From Hyphococcus sp. (GTDB lineage Bacteria; Pseudomonadota; Alphaproteobacteria; Caulobacterales; Parvularculaceae): a stretch of DNA of 46,496 nucleotides. Within the stretch, counting starts at the first letter, position 1. The number at the start of each line of letters is the position of its first letter. The notes under the pieces were generated by a model. The model saw nothing but the letters and a program-made list of their open reading frames with translations. It was not told the DNA's origin and made no database searches. This document shows, piece after piece, positions 17,691 to 25,867 of this stretch. The stretch spans positions 1 through 46,496 of the forward strand of contig JAJFGE010000108.1 in assembly GCA_021776295.1 (NCBI GenBank). Reading direction: 5' to 3'. The position numbers were made by a program, and so were the translations under genes.

Positions 17691-18563
17691 ATGAAGGGCA
17701 TCGTTCTGGCAGGAGGCTCCGGCACGCGGCTGCACCCGGTAACGCGCGGAGTTTCCAAGCAACTATTGCCGATCTTCGACAAGCCGATGATCTATTACCC
17801 GCTAAGCGCGTTGATGCTGGCGGGGATACGCGACATTTTGATTATTACGACGCCGGAGGACCGGATCGCGTTTGAGCGGCTGCTCGGCGACGGCTCAACG
17901 CTTGGCATGCGGTTTCAATATGCGGTGCAGCCAAAACCCGAGGGCCTCGCTCAGGCGTTTATCATTGGCGAGGAGTTTATCGCCGGCGATAAATGCGCAC
18001 TGGTGCTTGGCGATAATATTTTCTACGGCCACGGCCTTGCGGACATGCTGCAGCAAGCGGCGACACTGCAATCGGGCGCCGAAATTTTCGGCTATCATGT
18101 CGCCGATCCCGAACGCTATGGCGTCATTGAGTTTGGCAATGGCGGCAACGTCCTCAGCATTGAAGAAAAACCGGCAAAACCAAAATCTTCATTCGCTGCG
18201 ACTGGCCTGTATTTTTACGACGAAACCGTGTGCGAGCGCGCCCGCGCGGTCAAACCCTCCGCTCGCGGAGAATTAGAAATTACCACGCTCAATGAAATGT
18301 ATATGCATGACGGCAAGTTACGCGCGCAAATTATGGGCCGCGGCTTTGCCTGGCTCGACACCGGAACCCACGCCTCCCTATTGGAGGCGGCGCATTTTGT
18401 GCAAACCATTGAAGCGCGCCAGGGATTGAAAATCGCCTGCCTTGAGGAAATCGCTTACCGGCTCGGCCATATTGACGCCGCCGCGCTCAGCGCCCTCGCC
18501 AAGCCGCTGTCGAAAACCGGTTATGGCCAATATCTGGCGCAGGTTGTAGCCGAAAAATCTTAG
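17691..18563 (+). CDS. rmlA: glucose-1-phosphate thymidylyltransferase
   Basis: First enzyme of the dTDP-L-rhamnose pathway: glucose-1-phosphate + dTTP to dTDP-glucose. The protein is 290 residues, normal for RmlA. The nucleotide-binding signature GGSGTRL lies at 8-14, followed by [26 protein letters not shown] and the late [10 protein letters not shown]. The ribosome site GAGAGGAAG precedes the ATG at 17691. Neither rmlB nor rmlD lies in the window; rmlC is 2.3 kb away behind nrdB. The product probably feeds the surface polysaccharide made by the genes to the right. Confidence 0.96.
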   Translation: MKGIVLAGGSGTRLHPVTRGVSKQLLPIFDKPMIYYPLSALMLAGIRDILIITTPEDRIAFERLLGDGSTLGMRFQYAVQPKPEGLAQAFIIGEEFIAGDKCALVLGDNIFYGHGLADMLQQAATLQSGAEIFGYHVADPERYGVIEFGNGGNVLSIEEKPAKPKSSFAATGLYFYDETVCERARAVKPSARGELEITTLNEMYMHDGKLRAQIMGRGFAWLDTGTHASLLEAAHFVQTIEARQGLKIACLEEIAYRLGHIDAAALSALAKPLSKTGYGQYLAQVVAEKS

Positions 18564-18577
18564 CGGCTAACCGCTAA
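18560..18577 (-). terminator. candidate terminator between convergent rmlA and isomerase genes
   Basis: A perfect 7-bp hairpin (TTAGCGG / CCGCTAA, loop of 4) covers both stop codons. Read on the minus strand it is followed by GATTTTT, so it could be an intrinsic terminator for the nrdB-side transcript. On the plus strand there is no T-run. Confidence 0.45.
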
Positions 18578-19215
18578 TCACGACGTAATCCGCGCTGCTC
18601 CAGCCGCCAAACCAGCGAATCCAAACGGTCCTGGCCAAAAAACGGCTCACCGTCCAGCACCATCAGCGGCACGCCCCAATGTTGTTCGAGCTGCGCGGCT
18701 TCGTTTCGCTTGATGGTCTCGGTAATGGCGGATGGGTTGTCCGCCGCCCATTGTGACAGCGCGGCCAAATCAAGTCCGGCATCGTTCAGCGTCTCGCCCA
18801 ACACGTCCGGCGCGTTCCAGTTTTGCTTGCCGCCCCAGATCGAGGCGCCGACCACTTGCGCAAAATCAAGCCCGCGATTTTCGGCGCAGGCCGCAAGCGC
18901 AAGCGCCATGATTTCATTCAAAATCGGTTGATCCGGATCGACCTTGCCGGTGGTCATATCCATCTTGATCGGGTCCGGGTTTGGCATGCCAAAGGCAATG
19001 CCAAGCTGTTCCGCCTCGCGCGGAACATCGCGAAAAAGATAGGGCAGGAATTGTTTGCGGCCGCGCTCAAAAAAATCCGGCTCGCGCATCGCCAGCGGCC
19101 GCACCGGGCGAAAATCTATATCGACGTCAAAATCGCGCGCAATCGCAACCAACCGGTCGATGGCCAAATATGAATAAGGGCTGCGGAACGACCAGTAGAT
19201 GTCGAGCTTGGCCAT
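18574..19215 (-). CDS. DsbA-family 2-hydroxychromene-2-carboxylate isomerase-like protein
   Basis: A 213-residue protein with the DsbA-like thioredoxin/helical-insert fold of glutathione-dependent 2-hydroxychromene-2-carboxylate isomerases (GST kappa relatives). The N-terminal active-site loop reads WSFRSPYSY with Ser in place of the CxxC motif, and the cis-Pro motif WGVPLMVLDGEPFFGQDRL is near the C-terminus. The true substrate in organisms without naphthalene catabolism is unknown. I chose the ATG at 19215; the frame's TTG at 19221 is unlikely. It starts 6 bases after the stop of the small gene upstream. Confidence 0.9.
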   Translation of the reverse strand: MAKLDIYWSFRSPYSYLAIDRLVAIARDFDVDIDFRPVRPLAMREPDFFERGRKQFLPYLFRDVPREAEQLGIAFGMPNPDPIKMDMTTGKVDPDQPILNEIMALALAACAENRGLDFAQVVGASIWGGKQNWNAPDVLGETLNDAGLDLAALSQWAADNPSAITETIKRNEAAQLEQHWGVPLMVLDGEPFFGQDRLDSLVWRLEQRGLRRD

Positions 19216-19221
19216 GGGCAA

Positions 19222-19443
19222 TCAGTCGGCAGCGTCACGCTTGACGAAGGTCACCGCAAACAGCGCCTCGCCGTCAAACAAATCCTTTGGCGCATCCATG
19301 CCCTCGATCATCTTAAAGGCGCGCGGCGTGATTGAGCCTTCCATGCGATAGCCCTTTTCGGCCATGCGCCCGCGGTGAAATTCGAGAGCCGCCACGGTAA
19401 ATTCGCGGGCGAGAATGGTAATGCGTTCGGGATCGTTGGACAT
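19222..19443 (-). CDS. conserved-looking small protein of unknown function
   Basis: A 73-residue soluble protein that I do not recognise. It is mixed alpha/beta in appearance (helix REFTVAALEFHRGRMAEKG, then strands around LFAVTFVKR). The ATG at 19441-19443 has only a weak purine-rich site. Its position argues that it is real: 129 bases downstream of nrdB on the same strand, with the isomerase gene starting 6 bases after its stop. No function is claimed. Confidence 0.6.
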   Translation of the reverse strand: MSNDPERITILAREFTVAALEFHRGRMAEKGYRMEGSITPRAFKMIEGMDAPKDLFDGEALFAVTFVKRDAAD

Positions 19444-19572
19444 GGGGTTTCTTTCTCAGCCTGGCGATTGGATGATCACAAAATTCAACCGGAATATGGC
19501 CGCCCGCGGCAGGCTTGTCCACACCGACCGGCGGCATGCCAAATCGGTAAACGCAATGTGCGATCAGATGGT

Positions 19573-20613
19573 TTAAACCGCCGCTTCTTTCCTCTTGTCC
19601 ATCATCTGATCGAAATTCGCCCACACGCCATCGCCGCCGTGCCATTCGCCGCGGGTGGCGGCTTTTGAATATTCGGTTGCACGCGCCTCGAAAAAGTTTG
19701 CGTGCTCGACGCCATTTAAAATTTCGGTGAGCCAGGGCAGCGGGTGTTTTTCCACGCCGTAAACCTTCGGCAGGTCAAGCTGGTCGAGGCGCCAGTCGGC
19801 GATATAGCGGATATATTGCTTGATATCGGCCGCCGTCATGCCTTCCACCGGGCCCATCTCGAAGGCGAGATCGATGAACTTGTCTTCAAGGCCGACAACG
19901 GTTTTGCAGCAATCGATAATATCGTCGGCGACGGCTTTGGTGACGCAACCGGTCTCACGTGCAAACGCGTGATAGAGCTGAACCATACCCTCGCAATGCA
20001 GCGATTCATCGCGGATCGACCAGGTCACGATCTGTCCCATGCCCTTCATTTTGTTAAAGCGCGGGAAGTTCATCAGCATGGCGAAGGAGGCGAATAATTG
20101 CAGACCTTCAGTAAACCCCCCAAACATTGCAATTGAGCGGGCGATGTCTTCATTCGTCCCGGTGCCGAATTCCTGAATGTAATTGTGTTTGGCGGCCATG
20201 GATTCATATTCCATAAACGCGGAAAATTCTGAATCCGGCATGCCCACGGTTTCCAAGAGCAGCGCATAGGCGGCGATGTGGACGGTCTCCATGTTGGAAA
20301 ACGCCGACAGCATCATTTTCACTTCGACCGGTTTGAACACCCGCGCATAGTGTTCCATGTAGTTGTCGTTGACCTCGATATCGCCTTGCGTGAAAAACCG
20401 GAAAATCTGGGTGAGGAGATTGCGCTCAGCATCGGTGATGTTATTCGCCCAGTCCTTGCAGTCCTCACCCAGGGGCACCTCTTCCGGCATCCAGTGGACC
20501 TGCTGCTGGCGCTTCCAGAAATCATAGGCCCAGGGGTAACGAAACGGCTTGTAGCCGCGCGAAGACGTCAACAGGCCAGGCAGCGGGTGGGTCGTTTCGG
20601 CAACATCAGACAT
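19573..20613 (-). CDS. nrdB: class I ribonucleoside-diphosphate reductase small subunit
   Basis: The R2 subunit of aerobic ribonucleotide reductase, which holds the dinuclear metal centre and radical. The protein is 346 residues. Candidate metal ligands are Asp78, Glu109, His112, Glu169, Glu203 and His206 (motifs METVHIAAY, TEGLQ and RDESLH). Tyr116 is 7 residues after Glu109, matching the E. coli radical Tyr122. The ATG at 20613 (MSDVAETTH) is the start; frame upstream is not conserved. Two NrdR boxes lie 47-93 bases upstream. nrdA is not in the window. Confidence 0.96.
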   Translation of the reverse strand: MSDVAETTHPLPGLLTSSRGYKPFRYPWAYDFWKRQQQVHWMPEEVPLGEDCKDWANNITDAERNLLTQIFRFFTQGDIEVNDNYMEHYARVFKPVEVKMMLSAFSNMETVHIAAYALLLETVGMPDSEFSAFMEYESMAAKHNYIQEFGTGTNEDIARSIAMFGGFTEGLQLFASFAMLMNFPRFNKMKGMGQIVTWSIRDESLHCEGMVQLYHAFARETGCVTKAVADDIIDCCKTVVGLEDKFIDLAFEMGPVEGMTAADIKQYIRYIADWRLDQLDLPKVYGVEKHPLPWLTEILNGVEHANFFEARATEYSKAATRGEWHGGDGVWANFDQMMDKRKEAAV

Positions 20614-20659
20614 CGGTCGGTTTTCCCGTTCACAAAGGATCGCCCTGGGGCGGTGGTTA

Positions 20660-20706
20660 CCACAGCATATTGCGCGCATGTCAGTGAAAAACGCAAGATA
20701 TGGTGT
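20660..20706 (-). promoter_or_regulatory. pair of NrdR boxes upstream of nrdB
   Basis: Two near-palindromic 16-mers: 20691-20706 ACGCAAGATATGGTGT (13 of 16 matches to the NrdR consensus acaCwAtATaTwGtgt) and 20660-20675 CCACAGCATATTGCGC (11 of 16). Their starts are 31 bp apart, about three helical turns, as known for NrdR operators. NrdR would repress nrdB when dATP is abundant. Confidence 0.8.
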
Positions 20707-20866
20707 TTGGTAGTTTTCCACGGAGTTTTCCCCGCGCCCTCAATCTATGAGCGGATTCGCCCCCATGGAAAGCGCCAAACCGGTTGCATCCGGACAGGGC
20801 TCGCCGGATAAAGCGGAAACTGAACCCGCAAGCAGGGCGCTGCCGCGCCCAAGGATTATTTGCCGC

Positions 20867-21415
20867 ATGCAAGTCGAGCCTCTCAGCATTCCTGAAGTAA
20901 AACTCATCACGCCGAAGCGGATTGGCGACGAACGCGGCTATTTCTGCGAGACCTATAACGCCAAAGCCTTCAAGCAGGCCGGGATTGATTGCGATTTCGT
21001 CCAGGACAATCAGTCTTATTCGGCCCGCAAAGGCACGCTGCGCGGGCTCCACTATCAGGCGCCGCCCTTTGCGCAGGCAAAACTGGTGCGGGTTTTGAGC
21101 GGCGCGATTGTCGATGTCGCGGTCGATGCGCGGCGCGCCTCGCCGACATTCGGCCAATGGTTCAAAGCCGAGCTTAGCGCGGACAATGGCGCGCAGCTGT
21201 TTGTGCCCGCCGGCTTTCTCCACGGCTTCATAACGCTCAAGCCTGACACCCATGTCGCCTATAAGGTCGATAATTATTATGACCGGCAAAGCGATGGCTC
21301 AGTGAAATGGGACGACCCGGAGCTTGCCATCGATTGGACCGTCGACGGCGACGTGACGGTTTCCGACAAAGACGAGGCGGCGCAATCCTGGCAAACATTC
21401 AAGACGCCGTTTTGA
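20867..21415 (+). CDS. rmlC: dTDP-4-dehydrorhamnose 3,5-epimerase
   Basis: A 182-residue cupin-fold epimerase that converts dTDP-4-dehydro-6-deoxyglucose to the L-configured intermediate of dTDP-L-rhamnose. Motifs are RGYFCETY, the catalytic His62 in LRGLHYQ, VDVAVDARRASPTFGQW, VPAGFLHGF and the catalytic Tyr region YKVDNYYD. The ATG at 20867 (MQVEPLSIPEVKLITP) fits the family; the open frame begins 40 codons earlier but that part is low-complexity and overlaps the promoter zone. It is divergent from nrdB. Confidence 0.96.
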   Translation: MQVEPLSIPEVKLITPKRIGDERGYFCETYNAKAFKQAGIDCDFVQDNQSYSARKGTLRGLHYQAPPFAQAKLVRVLSGAIVDVAVDARRASPTFGQWFKAELSADNGAQLFVPAGFLHGFITLKPDTHVAYKVDNYYDRQSDGSVKWDDPELAIDWTVDGDVTVSDKDEAAQSWQTFKTPF

Positions 21416-21446
21416 AGTTGGACGCAAAGCCTTTGCAGATGCAGCG

Positions 21447-22349
21447 CTATATTGCGACGTGTTTGGCGTCGTCAAAATACCATGGCTCGGGCCTGCCCGG
21501 CGATGACGCCAGCGCAATTTCAAATAGTCCGCCGGCATCGGGGTAATCGCTCAGCGCTTGCTCATCGAGGCTGGCGCAGGCGGAGGTTACAAAAAGCCGG
21601 CGCCCGGCAAACGCCAGGCTGGTCGGGCGCGGCGCCGGTATGGCTATTTCCTCAAGCAACGCGCCATCCGGCGAGAACCGCCTGACCGCAAAGCCGTCCC
21701 AGAAGGCAATCCATAAACACCCTTCCGCATCAGCTTCCATGCCGTCAGGGTAGCCGTCGCCAGCGTTAAATTGCAAAAACACCTGGCGGTCGCCGAGCTT
21801 GTCGCCATCGCTCTGCGCCACATAAACGCTCTGCCGCGCCGAATCCGTGAGGTAGACACGCCCGCGCACCGGATCGAAGGCCGGGCCATTGGTTACTTTA
21901 TAGCCGTCAGCAAGCTGCTTCGCCACGCCCTCCGGCGATAGCCGCCACCAGGCGCCGGAGACAGACTTTTCGCCATTGTCCATCGTGCCGGCCCAAAACC
22001 CGCCCGCAGGATCAACCTTGCCGTCATTGAAGCGGTTGCCGGGGGTTTTTCTTTCAGGGTCGGTCAGTCTACGGATTTTTATCTGACCGTCATCAATATT
22101 AAGCAAGGCAAAGCCGTCTTGCATGGCGCAAACATAACCGCCGCTACGCGCCAGACCGAGCGCGCTGACCATGCCCGGCGCATCAAACGCCTCGACAACG
22201 CCATCATCGGGCGCATAGCGAAACAACTTTTCGCCTTTGATGTCGAGAAATAAAAGCTTACCAATCCGCGGATCCCAAATAGGCCCCTCGCCAAGCATCG
22301 CCGCAACCGGCGCGACGCATCTTGCCGAGGCTGTGACGATTCTCGTCAT
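21447..22349 (-). CDS. SMP-30/gluconolactonase family lactonase
   Basis: A 300-residue six-bladed propeller of the SMP-30/Gnl/LRE family, which hydrolyses aldonolactones. Metal ligands are visible in family order: Glu in LGEGPIWDP, Asn in RFNDGKVDPAGGFWAG and VTNGPAFDP, and Asp in GYPDGMEADAEG. No signal peptide, so it acts in the cytosol. It is the last gene of a coupled minus-strand operon, 2 bases after the SDR stop. Context with an SDR, a 2-hydroxyacid dehydrogenase and a sugar-acid cytidylyltransferase suggests it opens the lactone of an aldonic acid on the way to a surface sugar. Confidence 0.92.
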   Translation of the reverse strand: MTRIVTASARCVAPVAAMLGEGPIWDPRIGKLLFLDIKGEKLFRYAPDDGVVEAFDAPGMVSALGLARSGGYVCAMQDGFALLNIDDGQIKIRRLTDPERKTPGNRFNDGKVDPAGGFWAGTMDNGEKSVSGAWWRLSPEGVAKQLADGYKVTNGPAFDPVRGRVYLTDSARQSVYVAQSDGDKLGDRQVFLQFNAGDGYPDGMEADAEGCLWIAFWDGFAVRRFSPDGALLEEIAIPAPRPTSLAFAGRRLFVTSACASLDEQALSDYPDAGGLFEIALASSPGRPEPWYFDDAKHVAI

Positions 22350-22351
22350 CG

Positions 22352-23095
22352 CTAGGCCGGGTCATGAAGGCGCGAAAGAATCCCGCCATCGGCATACAGT
22401 GTGGCGCCGGTCAGGAACGAGGCATCGTCGGATGCAAGGAACAGCGCAATTTTTGCAATCTCTTCAGGCTCGCCAATGCGCCCGGCTGGATGCACGCCCT
22501 TCAGCGCTTTTAAGGCTGCATCATTGCCTTCAAAACCCGCCTTCATCATCGGCGTGTTGACCGCCGCCGGCGCCAGCGTCACGACACGCACTCGCGGTCC
22601 GAGATCTACCGCAAGCGCACGCGTCAACCCATGCAGCGCCGCCTTGGATGTGGCGTAGGCGGAAAATTCTGGCTTTGTCGCTTCAGCGTGAACCGAGCCA
22701 ATGTTGATAATGACGCCCTTATTGGCTTCAAGCTCGGGCAAAAATTCCCTCACCAGCAGCATTGGCGCCGTCACATTGACGTTCATCGTTTCAATAATCG
22801 CCGCCGGCTCGAGACAATCGAGACGGCCTAGATGCTGCACGGCGGCGTTGTTGATGAGCGCCCGCAACGGCGCGTCGCCGCATTTGCCTCGAACCTCGCT
22901 CGCAAAGGCGGCAAGGTCTGCTGGCCGGCCCGCAAAGGCGCCGATATCAGCCTCAATATATGCGTCCTTGCCGCCAGGCTTGGCGTGCGGCGCGCGGTCA
23001 ACACCGATTACCTTCCAGCCGGCGCCGGCAAAGCTGTCAACAAGTTGGGCGCCGACGCCGCCGAGGCTGCCGGTAATCAATATGCTGGCGTTCAT
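22352..23095 (-). CDS. short-chain dehydrogenase/reductase
   Basis: A 247-residue classical SDR. The cofactor motif TGSLGGVG is near the N-terminus, NNAAVQHLG is the NNAG-type motif, and the catalytic Ser, Tyr and Lys are in GSVHAEATKPEFSAYATSK. An Asp in VIGVDRAPHA after the second strand favours NAD(H). Substrate unknown; the operon suggests a sugar or sugar acid. Its ATG overlaps the stop of the hydroxyacid dehydrogenase gene (ATGA), so the two are translationally coupled. Confidence 0.93.
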   Translation of the reverse strand: MNASILITGSLGGVGAQLVDSFAGAGWKVIGVDRAPHAKPGGKDAYIEADIGAFAGRPADLAAFASEVRGKCGDAPLRALINNAAVQHLGRLDCLEPAAIIETMNVNVTAPMLLVREFLPELEANKGVIINIGSVHAEATKPEFSAYATSKAALHGLTRALAVDLGPRVRVVTLAPAAVNTPMMKAGFEGNDAALKALKGVHPAGRIGEPEEIAKIALFLASDDASFLTGATLYADGGILSRLHDPA

Positions 23096-24036
23096 GGCCT
23101 GACCTCCAAAAACCGCGCGATCTTTTCAATTGCGATATAGCTCACCCTGCGCACGGCGTCGGCTGAATTTGATCCGTTATGAGAGCCGAAAATGCACCGC
23201 TCATATTGGCGCAGCGGATTGTCCGGGGCGAGCGGCTCGACCTCAAAAACATCAAGCGCCGCAGAATGCACGACGCCATTTTCGAGGCCGCGCAACAGAG
23301 CGGCCTCCTCAATCACCGGCCCGCGCGCAACATTGACGACGCGCATGCCTGGTTTCAATTGGCCAAGCAGCTCTGCATTGAACATACCCTTTGTCGCCGC
23401 GTTTAGCGGACAGGTGAAGATCAGAAAATCTGCTTCATCAAGGCGCGCGGGCCATTCGGCGCATTCGACATCAACGCCGTCGACCGGTTTGAAATAGGGG
23501 TCATAGGCGATAACCCTGCCGCCGCAGGCGATGATGCGTCTGGCGGTCTCAGAGCCGATATCGCCAAAGCCGACAATGGCGACTTTACGCCCGGCAATCG
23601 AAATGCCGCTCGGTTTTGGCCAGCCATTATTGGTGCGGATATCCCGGTCGATAAAATAAGTCTCGCGCGCGAGCCCGAGCGTATAGGTAAGCGCGACATC
23701 GGCAACCTCACCACCGAAGACGCCGGGCGTGTTCTCAACCGGAACCCCGAAATCGCGAAATGCGCCGAAATCAACATTATCAACGCCGACGCCCCATTTG
23801 ACCGCCGCTTTAAGCTTGCCGCGCACCGCCGCTTCGATCACCCGCCGAGTGGCCGGGTCATCGCCGATGATCCAGCCGTCATGGTTGGGGACCAGATTGA
23901 TCAACTCTTCTTCACTCAGGGTCTGTGTGACTTTCGCGGCCGTAAAGTCGAGACTGTTGCGCGCAAAGGCTTCGGCAAATTCATCAATCAGCCCCAGCAT
24001 CGGCGGACAGGTGACGAGAATATTGGGCCTGCCCAT
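23092..24036 (-). CDS. D-isomer 2-hydroxyacid dehydrogenase (phosphoglycerate dehydrogenase-like)
   Basis: A 314-residue NAD-dependent 2-hydroxyacid dehydrogenase. The Rossmann motif GFGDIG lies in the middle, followed by the catalytic Arg in NVARGPVIEE, Glu in DVFEVEPL and His in GSHNGSNS. It lacks the C-terminal ACT domain of long SerA enzymes. The family interconverts 2-hydroxy and 2-oxo acids. Lying 3 bases after the cytidylyltransferase stop and overlapping the SDR start, it probably acts on the same sugar-acid precursor rather than in serine synthesis. Confidence 0.92.
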   Translation of the reverse strand: MGRPNILVTCPPMLGLIDEFAEAFARNSLDFTAAKVTQTLSEEELINLVPNHDGWIIGDDPATRRVIEAAVRGKLKAAVKWGVGVDNVDFGAFRDFGVPVENTPGVFGGEVADVALTYTLGLARETYFIDRDIRTNNGWPKPSGISIAGRKVAIVGFGDIGSETARRIIACGGRVIAYDPYFKPVDGVDVECAEWPARLDEADFLIFTCPLNAATKGMFNAELLGQLKPGMRVVNVARGPVIEEAALLRGLENGVVHSAALDVFEVEPLAPDNPLRQYERCIFGSHNGSNSADAVRRVSYIAIEKIARFLEVRP

Positions 24037-24039
24037 GGG

Positions 24040-24759
24040 CTACTCCTGCGGCAATTCTGCGCCGCCGGCCACGCGCATCAGAAGGGCCTCGGCCATAAAC
24101 CAGTCGGACGGCTCGTCAATATCAACCGATTCAAGACGCGGTGTTTCAAACAATAATGGCTTGTGGCCAATGCGTGTTGCCGTGTTGTTAAAACTGTCCG
24201 GCGTGAACAGATAGCATACAGAGTTTTCTTCAAAATAAGGCGCCAAATCCTGGGTGCGAATAAGGTTCTGCGGATCGTGATTGATGGGCTTTCCAGCCGG
24301 CGTATAAAACCGCGTCTGATGGCGGTTCACTGTAAATAATGTATCCGCTTCGCCCGTCGCTTCCGCCGCCAGGAACGCCTCTATCATCGCCTCGATCGTC
24401 TCATGGCGCAGGAGCGGGTTGGTGGTGTGGGTCATCAGGAAATAATCAGACGCGACATGCGCAATATCGTCGCCGAGAACCAGGTTCATCGAAACAAAGT
24501 CGCCGCAAATCTCCGGCTTGCGATCGCGGATCACCACCTTGCCGTCATAGTCACCATCTTTCAGGCCATTATCGGCAAGGATGGCGCGCGCATCGGTGTT
24601 GATGACAATCTGATCTATAGCCGGCGTCGCCGCGATCATATCAAGCACCCATCGGAACAATGGCTTTCCCGCGATCGCTCGGAAATTCTTCGATGACACA
24701 CGAGCGCTATGCGCCTTCATGGGCAACAGCGCCGTCAGGCGTTTGGACTTGCCGATCAT
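24040..24759 (-). CDS. CMP-sugar cytidylyltransferase (NeuA/KdsB-like)
   Basis: A 239-residue enzyme of the acylneuraminate cytidylyltransferase family, which couples a ulosonic acid to CTP. The nucleotide-binding N-terminus is a variant of the usual AxRGGSKxxxxKN: LLPMKAHSARVSSKNFRAI. Further motifs are GKPLFRW, THTTNPLL and the terminal VDIDEPSDWFMAE, where family members have DID...D for metal binding. The sugar acid is not identified. No neuB, kdsA or other ulosonic synthase is seen in the window. It follows the GT2 gene by 24 bases and precedes the dehydrogenase by 3. Confidence 0.9.
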   Translation of the reverse strand: MIGKSKRLTALLPMKAHSARVSSKNFRAIAGKPLFRWVLDMIAATPAIDQIVINTDARAILADNGLKDGDYDGKVVIRDRKPEICGDFVSMNLVLGDDIAHVASDYFLMTHTTNPLLRHETIEAMIEAFLAAEATGEADTLFTVNRHQTRFYTPAGKPINHDPQNLIRTQDLAPYFEENSVCYLFTPDSFNNTATRIGHKPLLFETPRLESVDIDEPSDWFMAEALLMRVAGGAELPQE

Positions 24760-24783
24760 TGCAAATTTTCTTTCTCTGCCCGT

Positions 24784-25749
24784 TTATTCCGCAGGCGCAT
24801 TTTTACGATGCGCGGCGACATTACCGTCGCCGGCCTGGTTTTGGTCTCCGGCATTGTTCGAACGCGGATAGTAATAGCTTTCTTTCTGAGCGCGCGAGAG
24901 TACCCGATGCTCATTGTGGCCGCGATATGCGCCCCAATATTGCATCAGCCGGAACATGAATATCTCCGGCGCCGTCTTCCAAAAGCGCCGTTGATTCAGC
25001 GCCTCAGAAAAATCATGCAAAAGGCCCGCAGATAAATATCGCAGGAAGTCACCGAAATGGAAGTAGACCTCCGGCATGATCTCTCGCAATGTCAGCGCTT
25101 CGCGATAATATCGGCGGCGGGTCTGCCTAAAGGTCTCCTCATGGATGTGGGTGACCGGCGCTTCGGCGACATAGCCAACCTTACGGCCAGCTTTTACAAG
25201 CGCCTTGCCAAGCACCATATCTTCTAGGCCGGTAACCGCCTCATCAAATTTATAAAGCGCCCAAAGATCCCGACGGATGGCTGCGTTTGCATTATTGACG
25301 AAAAAATCTTTCTGCGGAAGTTTGTCATATTTCGGAAAATATTGCGCGAACACCTGATGTTCAGAAAAACGCGTCACATCATGGCCGGTCTGGCGGCCAT
25401 AGACATAGTCCGCCTGGCCTTCACGCAGGGGCGCAACGAGGTTTTCCAGCCATCGATTATGCGTTGGGATGCAATGTGCTGACAGGAAGACAAGATAGTC
25501 GCCCGCCGCCGCTTCACAACCATAGTTAAGCGAGCGACCGAAGGTGAAGTCGGACTTCTGGATGTGAATAACCCGGCAGCCAAAATCTTCAGCAATATCG
25601 AGCGTCCTGTCCGATGATCCCGAATCAACAAGCACAATCTCGACGTCAACGCCATCGGTGTGCTGGCGCTTGCAAGCGGCCAACGCCTCGCCGAACCATT
25701 TTTCCTCATTCAGCGAGCGAAAGATGATGCTGACTGTTTCCCGACCCAT
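24784..25749 (-). CDS. glycosyltransferase family 2
   Basis: A 321-residue GT-A glycosyltransferase with an N-terminal strand VSIIFRSLNEE, the nucleotide-binding VLVDSGSSDRT and later FLSAHCIP and GLEDMVLG (the acceptor-site acidic motif). It resembles rhamnosyl or related transferases of O-antigen clusters; donor and acceptor are unknown. I chose the ATG at 25749 (MGRETVSIIF); the open frame upstream begins with TTG at 25908 and its extra 53 residues are basic and unlike the family. It lies in the same minus-strand operon as the GNGPSL glycosyltransferase (118-base gap) and the cytidylyltransferase. Confidence 0.9.
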   Translation of the reverse strand: MGRETVSIIFRSLNEEKWFGEALAACKRQHTDGVDVEIVLVDSGSSDRTLDIAEDFGCRVIHIQKSDFTFGRSLNYGCEAAAGDYLVFLSAHCIPTHNRWLENLVAPLREGQADYVYGRQTGHDVTRFSEHQVFAQYFPKYDKLPQKDFFVNNANAAIRRDLWALYKFDEAVTGLEDMVLGKALVKAGRKVGYVAEAPVTHIHEETFRQTRRRYYREALTLREIMPEVYFHFGDFLRYLSAGLLHDFSEALNQRRFWKTAPEIFMFRLMQYWGAYRGHNEHRVLSRAQKESYYYPRSNNAGDQNQAGDGNVAAHRKNAPAE

Positions 25750-25867
25750 CGTTTCTTTCTCAACGTCTAAAGGCTGCCCCGCGCCGCCATTTCCGGCTAA
25801 CCTTATGCCGCATTCACGCGCGACGATGAAGCCCCTTTGTCGGCGCCTGGCGTTCTGCTGCAACAAT

